Shown: positions 1-10,500 of the stretch, piece by piece
Layout: each line of letters begins with the position of its first letter
How positions within the stretch are numbered: the first letter of the stretch is position 1
Source: Myoxocephalus aenaeus
Taxonomy: Eukaryota; Chordata; Actinopteri; Perciformes; Cottidae
Reading direction: 5' to 3'
Length of the DNA: 64,000 nucleotides
Assembly (NCBI GenBank): GCA_038501785.1
Contig: JBAMJR010000140.1
Location: forward strand, 2,100,001-2,164,000
Position numbers and translations under genes: made by a program
Notes under the pieces: generated by a model
The model's input: only the letters and a program-made list of their open reading frames with translations
Told to the model about the DNA's origin: nothing
Database searches by the model: none

Positions 1-335
1 TGCAAAGTAATGCGGGTGTCCAGGATTGCTACAAAATGCCATTTCAAAGGTATTCCGAGAAAATCTTTATATTATTTTTGTGTGTGCATGAAATAAACGT
101 TCATGTGTGCGCCAGAGGGGTGTGGTCAAATCAAATGAGCGTTGTTGTGCCGTCACGCCCCACATGTGTGTCCTCCTTATTGGCTGTAGAGGGTAGAGGG
201 ATGGTCTGAGGGACCTTTCACACCTCTGTGTGACAACAGAAGCAGAAACTAGAAGGGGCCGAGGCAGGTGGAACGCTCCGAGTCGGAGTCAAAGTGAGCC
301 GGCTTTTTCTGTCTGCCAAAATGTCAAATGACAAG

Positions 336-337
<2 letters not shown>

Positions 338-396
<59 letters not shown>
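338..396. repeat. (CA)n microsatellite
   Basis: An uninterrupted CA tract of about 59 bases. Confidence 0.99.
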
Positions 397-401
<5 letters not shown>

Positions 402-1362
402 CGACTGCATGACATTTCCCCGATCCTGACGGGCCAGGGAGAGAGAGATAAGCGCGCTGGCCTCTGAGCTCCATGACGTTGATATGAACTCTTTGTCAAG
501 TTTAGAATCTCAGTTTGATGACTCGACAGAGCGAGACCTTATTGCAGATGCTCCAAAGGTTTGCACGGCTAACATTAATGCGTACGATGGATATATTTCA
601 GTCTTCTCATCAATAAGGAAAACAACATGATTTACGTATTCACTGTGGCAAAACACGTCGGGGCAAAGACCTGTAATCCTGTACTGCTGCACAAACATGG
701 CTCCGTCTTTGTGTGTAATTAGTGTCAGGGTTGTCCGCCTGAGCGAAGCCTCGCCTACCTACACAGTTGCCATTAGAGCCTCAGCTGATTGCTCCGATTG
801 ATCGCGCCAGGGCGGGGAGGAGGGAGTCGCTCACAACACCCCGCCGTCGACTCCCCGGCATTGGTGGAGAATAAATCATGTGTTCAAATGATATTCTGAT
901 GTGGGGCCTTGAGTGCATATTGATTCGTAATTATTTGTACTAACAGTGGCGAGGGAGGGACAAAGCCATCCATTACTGTGTGAAAATAGGCAGAGGGATC
1001 AATGCGAGCGGAATAAGGATCGTGGCGAAAAGTGCGGCGGCCGCTCCTCTCTCAAAGGCGATCATTAGCCCGAGCAGAAGAGAGGCTCGCCTTTACAACG
1101 CTCGTGGTGAATCACATTGACCTCGCCGCTCTTGTGGTGGCACAGGCACCTATGTAATAACAGTGTCTGTGGGGCCAAAGGGCAATCATCCATCGCTTTC
1201 TGCCCGCCCACCCCTTTTGTCCGTCTTCTCCTTCACCGCTGACATCTTGTAACAAAGTGAGGCCATCATGAGAGCGCGCGGGGGGATGAAGTACGAGGTA
1301 TACGTACTCACACGTGAGAGGGAGGTGGCTCGGCGCTAGGGTCAGGGTAGTGTGTCAAATAT

Positions 1363-1386
1363 CACACACACACACACACACACACA
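1363..1386. repeat. (CA)12 microsatellite
   Basis: A short pure CA tract. Confidence 0.98.
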
Positions 1387-1639
1387 TCGAGCCACGGCAG
1401 CCAGACAGAAGGGGTGATGTCATGAGAAACACGGTGCTGAATGTGGAGGCGACTCATTTGTGTCTGAAAACCCTGCATTCCCCCATCGCGCGCCGCGCTG
1501 CACGGTGACCCGCGCTGGCTGTCAAGGCAACTGGGAAGTAAAAAAAAGGTCCACGTTGTGTGAAATGATGCGTCGGTAAAGCACAACTTTCTTCCAGAGG
1601 ATCCAGAGGAAAAGCAACAACACTGTTCCCAGTTTCTAC

Positions 1640-2006
1640 TACCGTACTTTTCGGGTTACAAGCCGCTCCGACGGCTGATCAGTGTCCCCGCTGTAGCAAG
1701 CTAGTAGCGCTGCTAGTAGCGCTGCTAGCTAGCGCTGCTAGTAGCACTGCTAGCTAGCGCTGCTAGATAGCGCTGCTAGCTAGCGCTTCTGCTGCTACCG
1801 GCCACTGCTGCTGCTACTGCCCGCGTCCCCTCTGCCCAAGTCGGGTGTCGAGCCTGGTCCCGCTACCTTCGGTGGTTTTCAGGGAGCTAGCAGAAGTTAG
1901 CGGGGAAGTGACGGAGCGCTAGCAGGAGCCCCAGCTGGCTACAGCGGGGAGCTGTCGGGGACACTGACCGAAGGTAGTAGCGGCTTGTAACCCGAAAAGT
2001 ACGGTA
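1640..2006. mobile_element. MITE-like TIR element, copy 1
   Basis: The outermost 28 bases are a perfect terminal inverted repeat starting TACCGTACTTTTCGGG. Further in, both arms carry CAGTGTCCCC and GCTGTAGC. The interior left half (about 1699-1790) is a run of GCTAGC/GCTGCTAG units. The core shared with the other two copies lies at about 1815-1880 in the opposite orientation. There is no coding capacity. It is probably a non-autonomous DNA transposon. Confidence 0.8.
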
Positions 2007-2166
2007 ATTCTGAAGTGAAAAACCAGCAAAAACAAGAAAGAAAAACCACCTCCTCCTCAGTTGGAATATAGGGGAACAAATGTGAGCTATCTAAACACAT
2101 TAACCCGAGCCTTACGGGCCCAGAGAATATAAACCTGCTTAGCTGCCCGCCATGTACACATTCACC

Positions 2167-2167
<1 letters not shown>

Positions 2168-2221
<54 letters not shown>
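2168..2221. repeat. (AC)27 microsatellite
   Basis: A pure AC tract, about 160 bases from MITE-like copy 1. Confidence 0.99.
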
Positions 2222-2222
<1 letters not shown>

Positions 2223-2841
2223 GAGGAAAGAGAAAGGCAATCTCATCCTCCCATTATGATTTGATAGCTCAAATTGTAGCAATGATTCAAGTGTGGTCCT
2301 GTGGGTTTTGTGGATGAGCCCACAGTCTGTTATTTCACCACTGGGCACCAGGGGATGGGAGAGGATGCTATTGCAGCCGACAAAATGACCGTTAAATCAC
2401 AGGCTGTGAAAGAGCGCGCACCTACTGCCTTGGTGTGTCAGGAGCGCGTGTGTGTGTGTGTGTGCGCGTGCGGACGATGTGCATTGCTACCTGCGTGCCG
2501 TCGCCCCGGTGCAAATTGTGCCGGCGCCGCACGAGCGCCGAAGTGCAAAATTGTGTACGAATCCCACCACGGCCGCGCATGCGAGCGCTGCCGAGGTTTG
2601 TTTGGTGGAGGTCACGCTTCACATTAGCATATGAAATGTCGCTCACATGCTGCGTAATAGGGCTCCGGGTAGAGCGCGAGGGAAACGTGTGTGTTCACGC
2701 TGTAACGATACATAACGTAGGCATCGACTGGGGATGAGGTGGTGTTTGTATTCAGGACGCTTCGGGTGTGTGTGACAGCAAGACTTTGTGTTCCTGTGTC
2801 ACGGCTGTGCACTGAGAACATGGACGCATGTTAAGTAAAGT

Positions 2842-3061
2842 GAATAGTGCAAAAACAGTTAAAAAGTAAAAAATAGAACAACATATAAACAACATATGTT
2901 TATTTATGTTGTATAGATGTTGTTTATATGTTGTTCTATTTTTTACGTTTTTGCACTATTCAAAACTATGTCAGGCAGAAGAGAAACACAAGTTCAGGTC
3001 TTCTGTATGTTTGCACGAATGGAAGAAGTGACAATAAAACTGACTTTGACTTTGACTTTGT
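2842..3061 (+). mobile_element. palindromic element with a LINE-like (ACTTTG)n tail
   Basis: 2842-2895 and 2917-2961 are inverted copies (GAATAGTGCAAAAAC at one end, GTTTTTGCACTATTC at the other). The left arm carries 9 extra bases (AGTTAAAAA); the loop is about 21 bases. About 70 bases further on, ACAATAAAACTGACTTTGAC continues as a short hexamer run to 3061. Tails of that form are familiar from fish non-LTR retroposons. Whether hairpin and tail are one element or two is not settled. Confidence 0.6.
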
Positions 3062-5082
3062 TGTGTTAAATGATTCAGCTGTGTGACAACGCGTAGCCTC
3101 TATTTTTTTAACAGTTGTCTTCAAACCGCTCGGCGTACTTCTTTGAACTATGACCAAGTGCGCATGCACACCAAACCCCGGGCACAACCCCACATGACTC
3201 AGAGCCTGACATTAGATATTATAGACGCGCTCTCGGACCGAGCTGCCAATCACGAGCCACGTTCACGAGACCTGACTTGGACATGCTGCGGCTGCCAGAT
3301 GCCCTGCAAGTTGAGTGATGCAGATCTTCCTATTTTTATTTTTGGGTAAAACAGTGTGATTTTAGTATTGAAGAGCGTGCCGATTATAGCAACGTGACTT
3401 AAGCGTGCTCACTGAAACGTGAAAGAGATGATGCGGCTCTTCCAGGATTTCTGCTGCCCGTGTACTCGGGAAAGGTAGGAAGAAGCTCCAGCTGTGCAAA
3501 GGCCATCCCTCCCTCTGCTTTCACCGCTGGCAAGGAGCTGCATGCGCTGGTTGTGGGGAGGGAGGGAGGCTCTTTTTTTGGGGGGGGATTGGACTGTGTC
3601 ACCTTCCTACTGCGCCGAGCTCCCTGCTAGGAGCTGACATATCGGGGGTGAGAGACTCCCGCCCCCTTGTGCTCCGGCTGAACAGAGAAAACACAGCGCT
3701 TCCTTTCCATGTGTGGCATCACAATGAGGCATGTGAGCAAAACAAGGAAAAGGGGTGTGCCATGTGATATCACTTTCCGTAAAAAGGTAAAGACACAAAT
3801 CTTGAGAGAAAAAGAAGAAGAAGAAGAAGAAAAAAGCAGACGTTTATGAAAACTGCTCAGTGACTTATTTCAGTCCAAACCGACGAGCGACAATCCGTCT
3901 GGAGAGAGCAGGAGTAGCTGATGGCTGCAATCTACCACCTGTGCCACTGATGATAGCTACCAGAGGGCAAGCACTTCACTCAGACAGAAATACCTTCAAC
4001 CCGTCGACAAGCCCCGGGTTCCCATAGAAACAACACGGAGGAGGCCAACGCGCCGCGCTCTCGCCTCCGAGGTGCGTCTTCCTATCGGCTAATGAATCTT
4101 TATCTCTCGGCGAAGCGCTCGCGTGAAGCCGGTCAGAGCAGCTCTGACAAACGGCTCTATTGCTTCAAGGTCGCTGGAGTCACACGAGCGAGGGGCGAGC
4201 GCTCCGTCACGGTAACTTTTACGAAGAGGCTCGTCACGGGCTCACAATGGGACACCTGTGGATGTTCTCAACCGCCTCCCCTCCCCTCCCCCGCTGCAAA
4301 CAGGTGAGGGAGAGAGAGAAAAGCCCAGAGGTAGAGGCTTAAGCCTTATCTGCTCCACGCCTGCCTCCCTCCAGAGGTATGAGCTTGGAAGGTTTCAAAG
4401 TGGCCCTTGTTGCCGCGTCACCGCGTTTCCAATCGACCCGTACGGTCGAGCCGAGGGAGAGGCTGCGTCTGAAGCTAGATGTGTCGACGGCCGATGGGCC
4501 TCTTCAAAGTCAGACCGATGACAGATGTGATTTGTGCGGGAGTTCCAGCGCCGGTCCAATCGAGTTGGAGTAACGGTTCGTCGGGCCAAAGCAGTCATGA
4601 AAGGAGAAGTTATGCTTCAAATAAAGAATTAGCATGCAATGCAAGTTTGAATTCCCCCTCCATGTCTTTTAGGTATACAGTGACACTATTTGCAAAGGCA
4701 GACCCAGGCACGTGGATGCACAAGCCTGTTTTTCCTTCTCTGCACCAGTTCTGACAAGGCTGCCATAACCTTTCTCTACACCCTTAACTTTCTGTCCCCC
4801 CCCGAGTCACAAAAAGACTTTCAGTTCACCTCAATCTCCTAAATCCCTGAGTGTTTACTCGGGAGAAAAGGAGGGCTGTCTTTTTAAAGTCCGGCTTTGG
4901 ACGACATGTGTGTAAACATGACTGACTTCTGGCTTTTCTCCAACGTGAGATGCGATGCCGTAATTTCTCCTGACAAGCGGGGCTTCAAATTGCCATTTAT
5001 CTAAACTGGCCGGGGGGGAAAAAAACGCCGCCGCAGTTAAAGTGACAGATGTTAAGACTCAGCATAACAAAGGCAGCAGAGC

Positions 5083-5118
5083 TGTGTGTGTGTGTGTGAG
5101 TGTGAGTGTGTGTGTGTG
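5083..5118. repeat. interrupted (GT)n microsatellite
   Basis: A GT tract broken by two GA steps and followed by a short G run. Confidence 0.95.
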
Positions 5119-6175
5119 GGGGGGCGAGTCAAAGGTCTCCCTCTATCAGAGTTGACATGGTAGGGACAAAACGGAAAAAAAAGAAAATTGCATTAGTTAA
5201 GTCATTATGGGGGTCTGGTGTGACTTTTGACTTTTGAGAAGAGGGAGAGTGAATCAGCAGCCCGTATTTGGGAACGTCCATGTGTTGTCAGGAGAGAAGT
5301 CAGCTACAGGTGGGACTCATTCTGTTAAACCGGGTTTTGTCACCTTCTGGGACCAAATGTGGAATGAGATGGAGTCATTTTCCAGACATAATTGAATCCG
5401 AGTAGAAGATGACAACTCAGTCTAGTTGTGGTCGGGTCAATGATGGAAGCTAAATAAACTACAATTCAAAAGTCAATTCCCGAAAAAGAAAGCGTAAAGC
5501 TACAAAAACAAAAAGCGGACAAACACAGTTCACACTCCCCTCAGTCAGATATTTGATTCCCTATTACTCGCCTCGCCCAACTGCAGGACGCGTAATTCAA
5601 ATGTCGGCTTGCGTTTCTATCACTGCCACCCATTCACACGTGAATTAATTCCCGTAAACACGGGCCCCTCCAGTTGGAATACATTTTCATTACGGAGATG
5701 AGAGGGGAAATAATAATCTTTGACTCACAGTTGTATAGCGAATGAAAGATGGTATCTCCTGGTGCCAATAATTTCCCTCACAGTTATTAAAATGAAAATG
5801 AATGCCTGAATGTAGGAGAATACAAAACAGCTGCATTCTCTGCCGAGAGCGTCGGTCCAAGAGCCACGATACCGACGACAAACAGACACTGTATTATTCG
5901 TAATTGGCAACCTGTATGAGATGGCACGCGTCCTACGTGAGAATATGCACGCATCGTGGGTTAGAAGTGACGCGATGAACTCACGGGTGGCTTTTTGGAT
6001 CCGTCTATAGAAACTTCCACCACGCCTTCTGGCTGCTCCGGACTAGAAAGCACATCGCTTTGCTTGCTAGGTGATGCTAGATGCTAGGTGCTAGGTGATG
6101 AAGGGGCGTGATTAATACCCCTTGACCGCAACTCTGCATGCATGTTCATCAGTCTGACTGCGCAAACGGTGAAAA

Positions 6176-6178
<3 letters not shown>

Positions 6179-6239
<61 letters not shown>
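6179..6239. repeat. (GT)n microsatellite
   Basis: A pure GT tract of 61 bases. A complementary CA tract lies 170 bases downstream. Confidence 0.99.
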
Positions 6240-6240
<1 letters not shown>

Positions 6241-6407
6241 CTGCTGCATCTCTTTCCCCCCAGGGAAGTCGCCACAGCTGCAAAAACCTGTCGCCTCTCA
6301 TGAGCGGGAGGGCGAGGCGCGGTGGCAAGGCCCACCTACATTCATTAGACCTCCTAAGGACCAGATCCACACTGCACTGCGGGGTTGGTGTCACTGCTGG
6401 TTAACCT

Positions 6408-6408
<1 letters not shown>

Positions 6409-6439
<31 letters not shown>
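6409..6439. repeat. (AC)n microsatellite
   Basis: A pure tract of 31 bases, inverted relative to the GT tract at 6179-6239. Confidence 0.99.
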
Positions 6440-6442
<3 letters not shown>

Positions 6443-7116
6443 GCAAGCATAACCAGAGCGAAGCAATTGCTCGAGATGGGGAAACGTGGAAGAAGACCTG
6501 AATCGATCTCGATTCCACAGCGAGACCGGCTCCCAGTCAATATCAGACAATTCATGTCAAGGAGCGTGATCGGTGTGTTGGACTCCGCTCCAGCTGACAT
6601 GATCAGCACTGCTAGAGGGGGAGGGAAAACACAGGGCGTAAAATGGCAGCGGTAATGGCACACCTGTACGAACACCGGGGTTGTTTGTTTTCTGGAGGCC
6701 AGAGTCGACTGCTGCGGCGTGAGAATGTTCGGCCCAGAGGGCAGAGAGGCAGGCTGGTTAGTGACTGGCCAAGAACATGTCGGCGATGATAAGGGAAAGA
6801 ATGTGAAAACAGCTACCTTTAAGACACCCTCAAGCGCAACACTTGGACTGTGCCACGAGTCGTTAGAATGCACAGCAGTGGGCAGCTCCAGGTGTGCGTG
6901 TGAAAGTGGATCGGCGTTAAACAGGCCGCTGACGGAAAAACAACATGCAATGCTCACTACTGATTCCTGCATGAATAAAACTGTTTTTCTTCTTCTTCAA
7001 AACAACCAAAACCCCAAGCTACGTCCAATGACCGCATGGTGCCAAAACAGGACAAAGTATAAAGATGGCAACTGGAAAATAAAAAAGAATCTGTCTCTTT
7101 CTGCATGAGTCTGTGT

Positions 7117-7118
<2 letters not shown>

Positions 7119-7154
<36 letters not shown>
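7119..7154. repeat. (GT)18 microsatellite
   Basis: A pure GT tract, followed 175 bases later by a CA tract. Confidence 0.99.
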
Positions 7155-7156
<2 letters not shown>

Positions 7157-7328
7157 GCCAGGGACGGGCCACAGAGCTGGCAGCCACGCTGACTCTGTGT
7201 CTGCTCTGATTAGATGGGGCTTCTTACTACGGTGTGCCAGGAGCTCTGCCACAGATAAAGACAGACTAACAGATGTTCCCCTTATCTCAGGACCTACCTC
7301 AAGCCCTTAACACACACAATCACAGGCG

Positions 7329-7355
<27 letters not shown>
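7329..7355. repeat. (CA)n microsatellite
   Basis: A pure CA tract of 27 bases. Confidence 0.98.
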
Positions 7356-7359
<4 letters not shown>

Positions 7360-7481
7360 GAGAGAAGACCGTGAGACTGGGTGCTTTTTCGTTGGCCTCA
7401 TTCTGGGAGGTGTCAAGTCTTGCACAAAAATACTCTCCCTCTCTCAATTAGAAGTACTAGTTTGTGCACGGGAAAACACAG

Positions 7482-7482
<1 letters not shown>

Positions 7483-7537
<55 letters not shown>
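7483..7537. repeat. (CA)n microsatellite
   Basis: A pure CA tract of 55 bases. Confidence 0.99.
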
Positions 7538-7543
<6 letters not shown>

Positions 7544-10500
7544 TCTGCAGAGCGCTACAAAACGCCACATCTCCGGGCCCTGGCCGCTTCATCCGACAGA
7601 CAGAGGAAACGTCTCCAGCCCGCTCCACCCCTCTCAGCCGCCTGCAGTTCGGGGCTGAAGTGGAACGTTGAGGTGGCTCAGAAGGGGGCGTCTGCTCCGC
7701 CTCAGCCCGACACGCCGCACTCATTGTTCTCGCCGCGCACGGCTGATTATATTATCTCGCTTTCCTCCACGCGCCGCAAAAGTCGCAAAAGAGTGGAGGA
7801 GGCTCTAAATCAGGAGACAGAGGGAGATCACGGCACAAAGACGAGAAGCAGAGCTCCCGGGGGCCCACCGGGGTTCGGGGGTCTATGTGTAGGCATAATG
7901 AGCGGAGCCAAACATATCCAGCCTCATTAATTTCAACTATCAAAGCCACCTTCTCGGCGCGCCGTGCCGCCTGCTTCTTCTCCCTGTCTGCAAAGGGGCC
8001 CTCACTTGTCACCCAAGATCAAAACAAGAGCGAAGGAGTGCTAGGCTAGTGGAACCGAGAGCTGGAAGAGACACTTTTTCTTCTTTAGATGAGCACTGGA
8101 AGCAAAAAAAAACGCGTGTCTGAGAAACCGCCGTCTCGCTATCTGCAGCGTAGCCAGCCCCGGTCTGGATTTAGATGCCCACGAATATGCCTGGTGCCGG
8201 GGGCCGTGACCCGCGATTTGTCCCGCGAGCCGTTAAGCGGCCATGTTTACGACGGGCATCGGCTTCGGACGCCGGCGGGGGGGGCTCTCGAATGGAGGAG
8301 CGCAATCAGACTGGAGAGAAACGCCACCATCCGCCATGGAGGGGAAAAAAGTCAATATGCCAATTACTCGTTGTAATGAAAGCAAAAAACGTTCAGCGAC
8401 GTACAGCTGGGGAAGTAATAATCGCTGAATGAATAAATGAGAATGCAGAGCGAGGATTAAACAGGATTCATTTGAGACAATAAGAATCAGAGGCTGTTCT
8501 TTTTTTTTTTATTATTCAGACGAGATAAAGCAGAAGATTATTTTATTTTTTTGTGCAGTTTGCAACAGCGTCGGCCTTTTCTTTTTTCCTTGTTCTCGTC
8601 TGCAAGTAAACACATGCCTCATTATGGGATTTTTTTTTTGCTCAACAAGCCACAGCGAGTTCTCCAAAGCAGCAACATTTCATAAAACAGGTTTTGCTCT
8701 GTGATGCTTTTCCATTTGTGTTTGTGGGTTTTCTGTCTGCGGCGCGCGCCCTCGGGCCTCGTGGGAAGCTCCCCACGGCGGTCGGGACGAGGTGGACACG
8801 GTGACGCTATCTCCATCGTGTGCTGAGGACTGTGAACGCTGAAACCCAGCAGACCGTGGCATTTTATGTACTTCGCTCACGTCTGCGCCCGGGCCCAAAA
8901 CAAAGATAGCCTTGATTAAAAAAAAAAAAGGAATAAATAGATATGGCATTCCCGGCTGTTTCACGCGTGTCAAGCGCAGTCAGACGCTTCATGGAGGCTT
9001 CATGCGGCTCATTTTGCGGCTACTCGTTAAAACAAATCAAACGGAATGGTGCGAAAGAAAGGTGGCATTTGTGTGGCCTTCACTGACACGACAATGGACG
9101 CGCTTGTTCACTCGCCGTACGGCGTCTGCCAGTAGATAACCTTTTCCCACGGCCAGGGCCAACATTTGTACACATATGGAAAAGAGTAGGGGGGGTCGTA
9201 TGTCATCCGAGGACGCTATCAGAGGTGCCATCTTATCGCCGGGACTTGATTTAACTTCTGCTGTTGCAAAATGTCTCGCAGGATAATGCGGCGTATCTCT
9301 GCTTGCTCATGTTCCGTGCGAACAAAAACAATCGGCCAGTGTGAGGGTGAAAAGTGGAAAGGCATCCGACTAGGGGCCAAGTTTACGTCGTGTCCTATCT
9401 CGCCAGGCATGTGGTTTTATCGCCATATCAACCCACTCCCTCCCTATCAGCAGGAGGAAAGAGTATGATAAAAAACACACACACACACCTCCTCTTGGAG
9501 TGTAAAATACGGCTGCGCTCTCGCCAGCTGGGTCCACTGTATCTTTGCCTCCCTCCCACATTATCTCTCCCTTCGTCTGGACTCTCTCACCTGCGTTTCC
9601 CCCTTTCAAGTGGTCCTTTTCCAACACGCGTGCAAATATATACGAAAAAATGTGCAGATATTCAGAATGAAGAAAACTTTTCTATTGCAAAAGTTTGAGC
9701 TAACTAACTCTGAGGCAATGAAAAAAAAAAACGGGTGGGGGAACAAAAAAGAGAGCGTTACGTAATAATCGCCGGTTGAAGCGGAAAAAGTGATCTGACA
9801 CCGCTGACGGCAAATCAAGTCCGAATACGAAAAGCAAAAAAGAAACAAAGAGGCCTCATTGTCTTTGGTCTCTGCCTGCTGCGCTTATAAAAAAGGTATA
9901 GAGTGCCGAGCCCCGCAGACAGAGGTTCACTTTTTCACACGGCGGAGGCATGAAACAGAGGAGTCACAGTGGGGGCTGCCAGAGATGTGAATGCCTGTGT
10001 GGGGGGCGCTGAGGTAGCTGGGGAAACACTGCACTTTTTATCAGCTTCTTTTTATTATAATGAATCGAATGTGACGGGCCCCTTTCAAAGGCACGATCAC
10101 ACACACGCCTGTTTCTCTTTTTCGGCGGTATTTACAAAGGGATCTGGGGTGATGTGACTACCCTTCACTGGTGTTGGGCTGTCATTTTCAGTGAAAAGGC
10201 GAGCCAGAGCCACAGCTGTGCACATTGTAATATCGTATTATTTCCATCACTAAGCACGAGTCCTTTTGCAAATATGATCTCCCTTTAGTTCCTCAACAGT
10301 TATATAATAAATACAATATGTGGAAACTCGGATATGATTTAGTTAGCTGCACTGTTGCATCAGCGTCAAACAACTGTCATTACATGTAATAGGTCTGCTT
10401 CCACAATACGTTCATTGTAACTTCTCATTGATAGCGAGACACAGGTTTTGTGCTCATTCTCAAACTGAAATGTAATTCCTGCTAACTTTTTGGGTCAGGA

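Noticed and set aside
6391..6972. 193-codon open frame on the minus strand
   Set aside because: It is the longest frame not mainly repeat. However, it ends in a CA tract, has no recognisable domain, no splice or promoter context, and lies in the pard3 intron.
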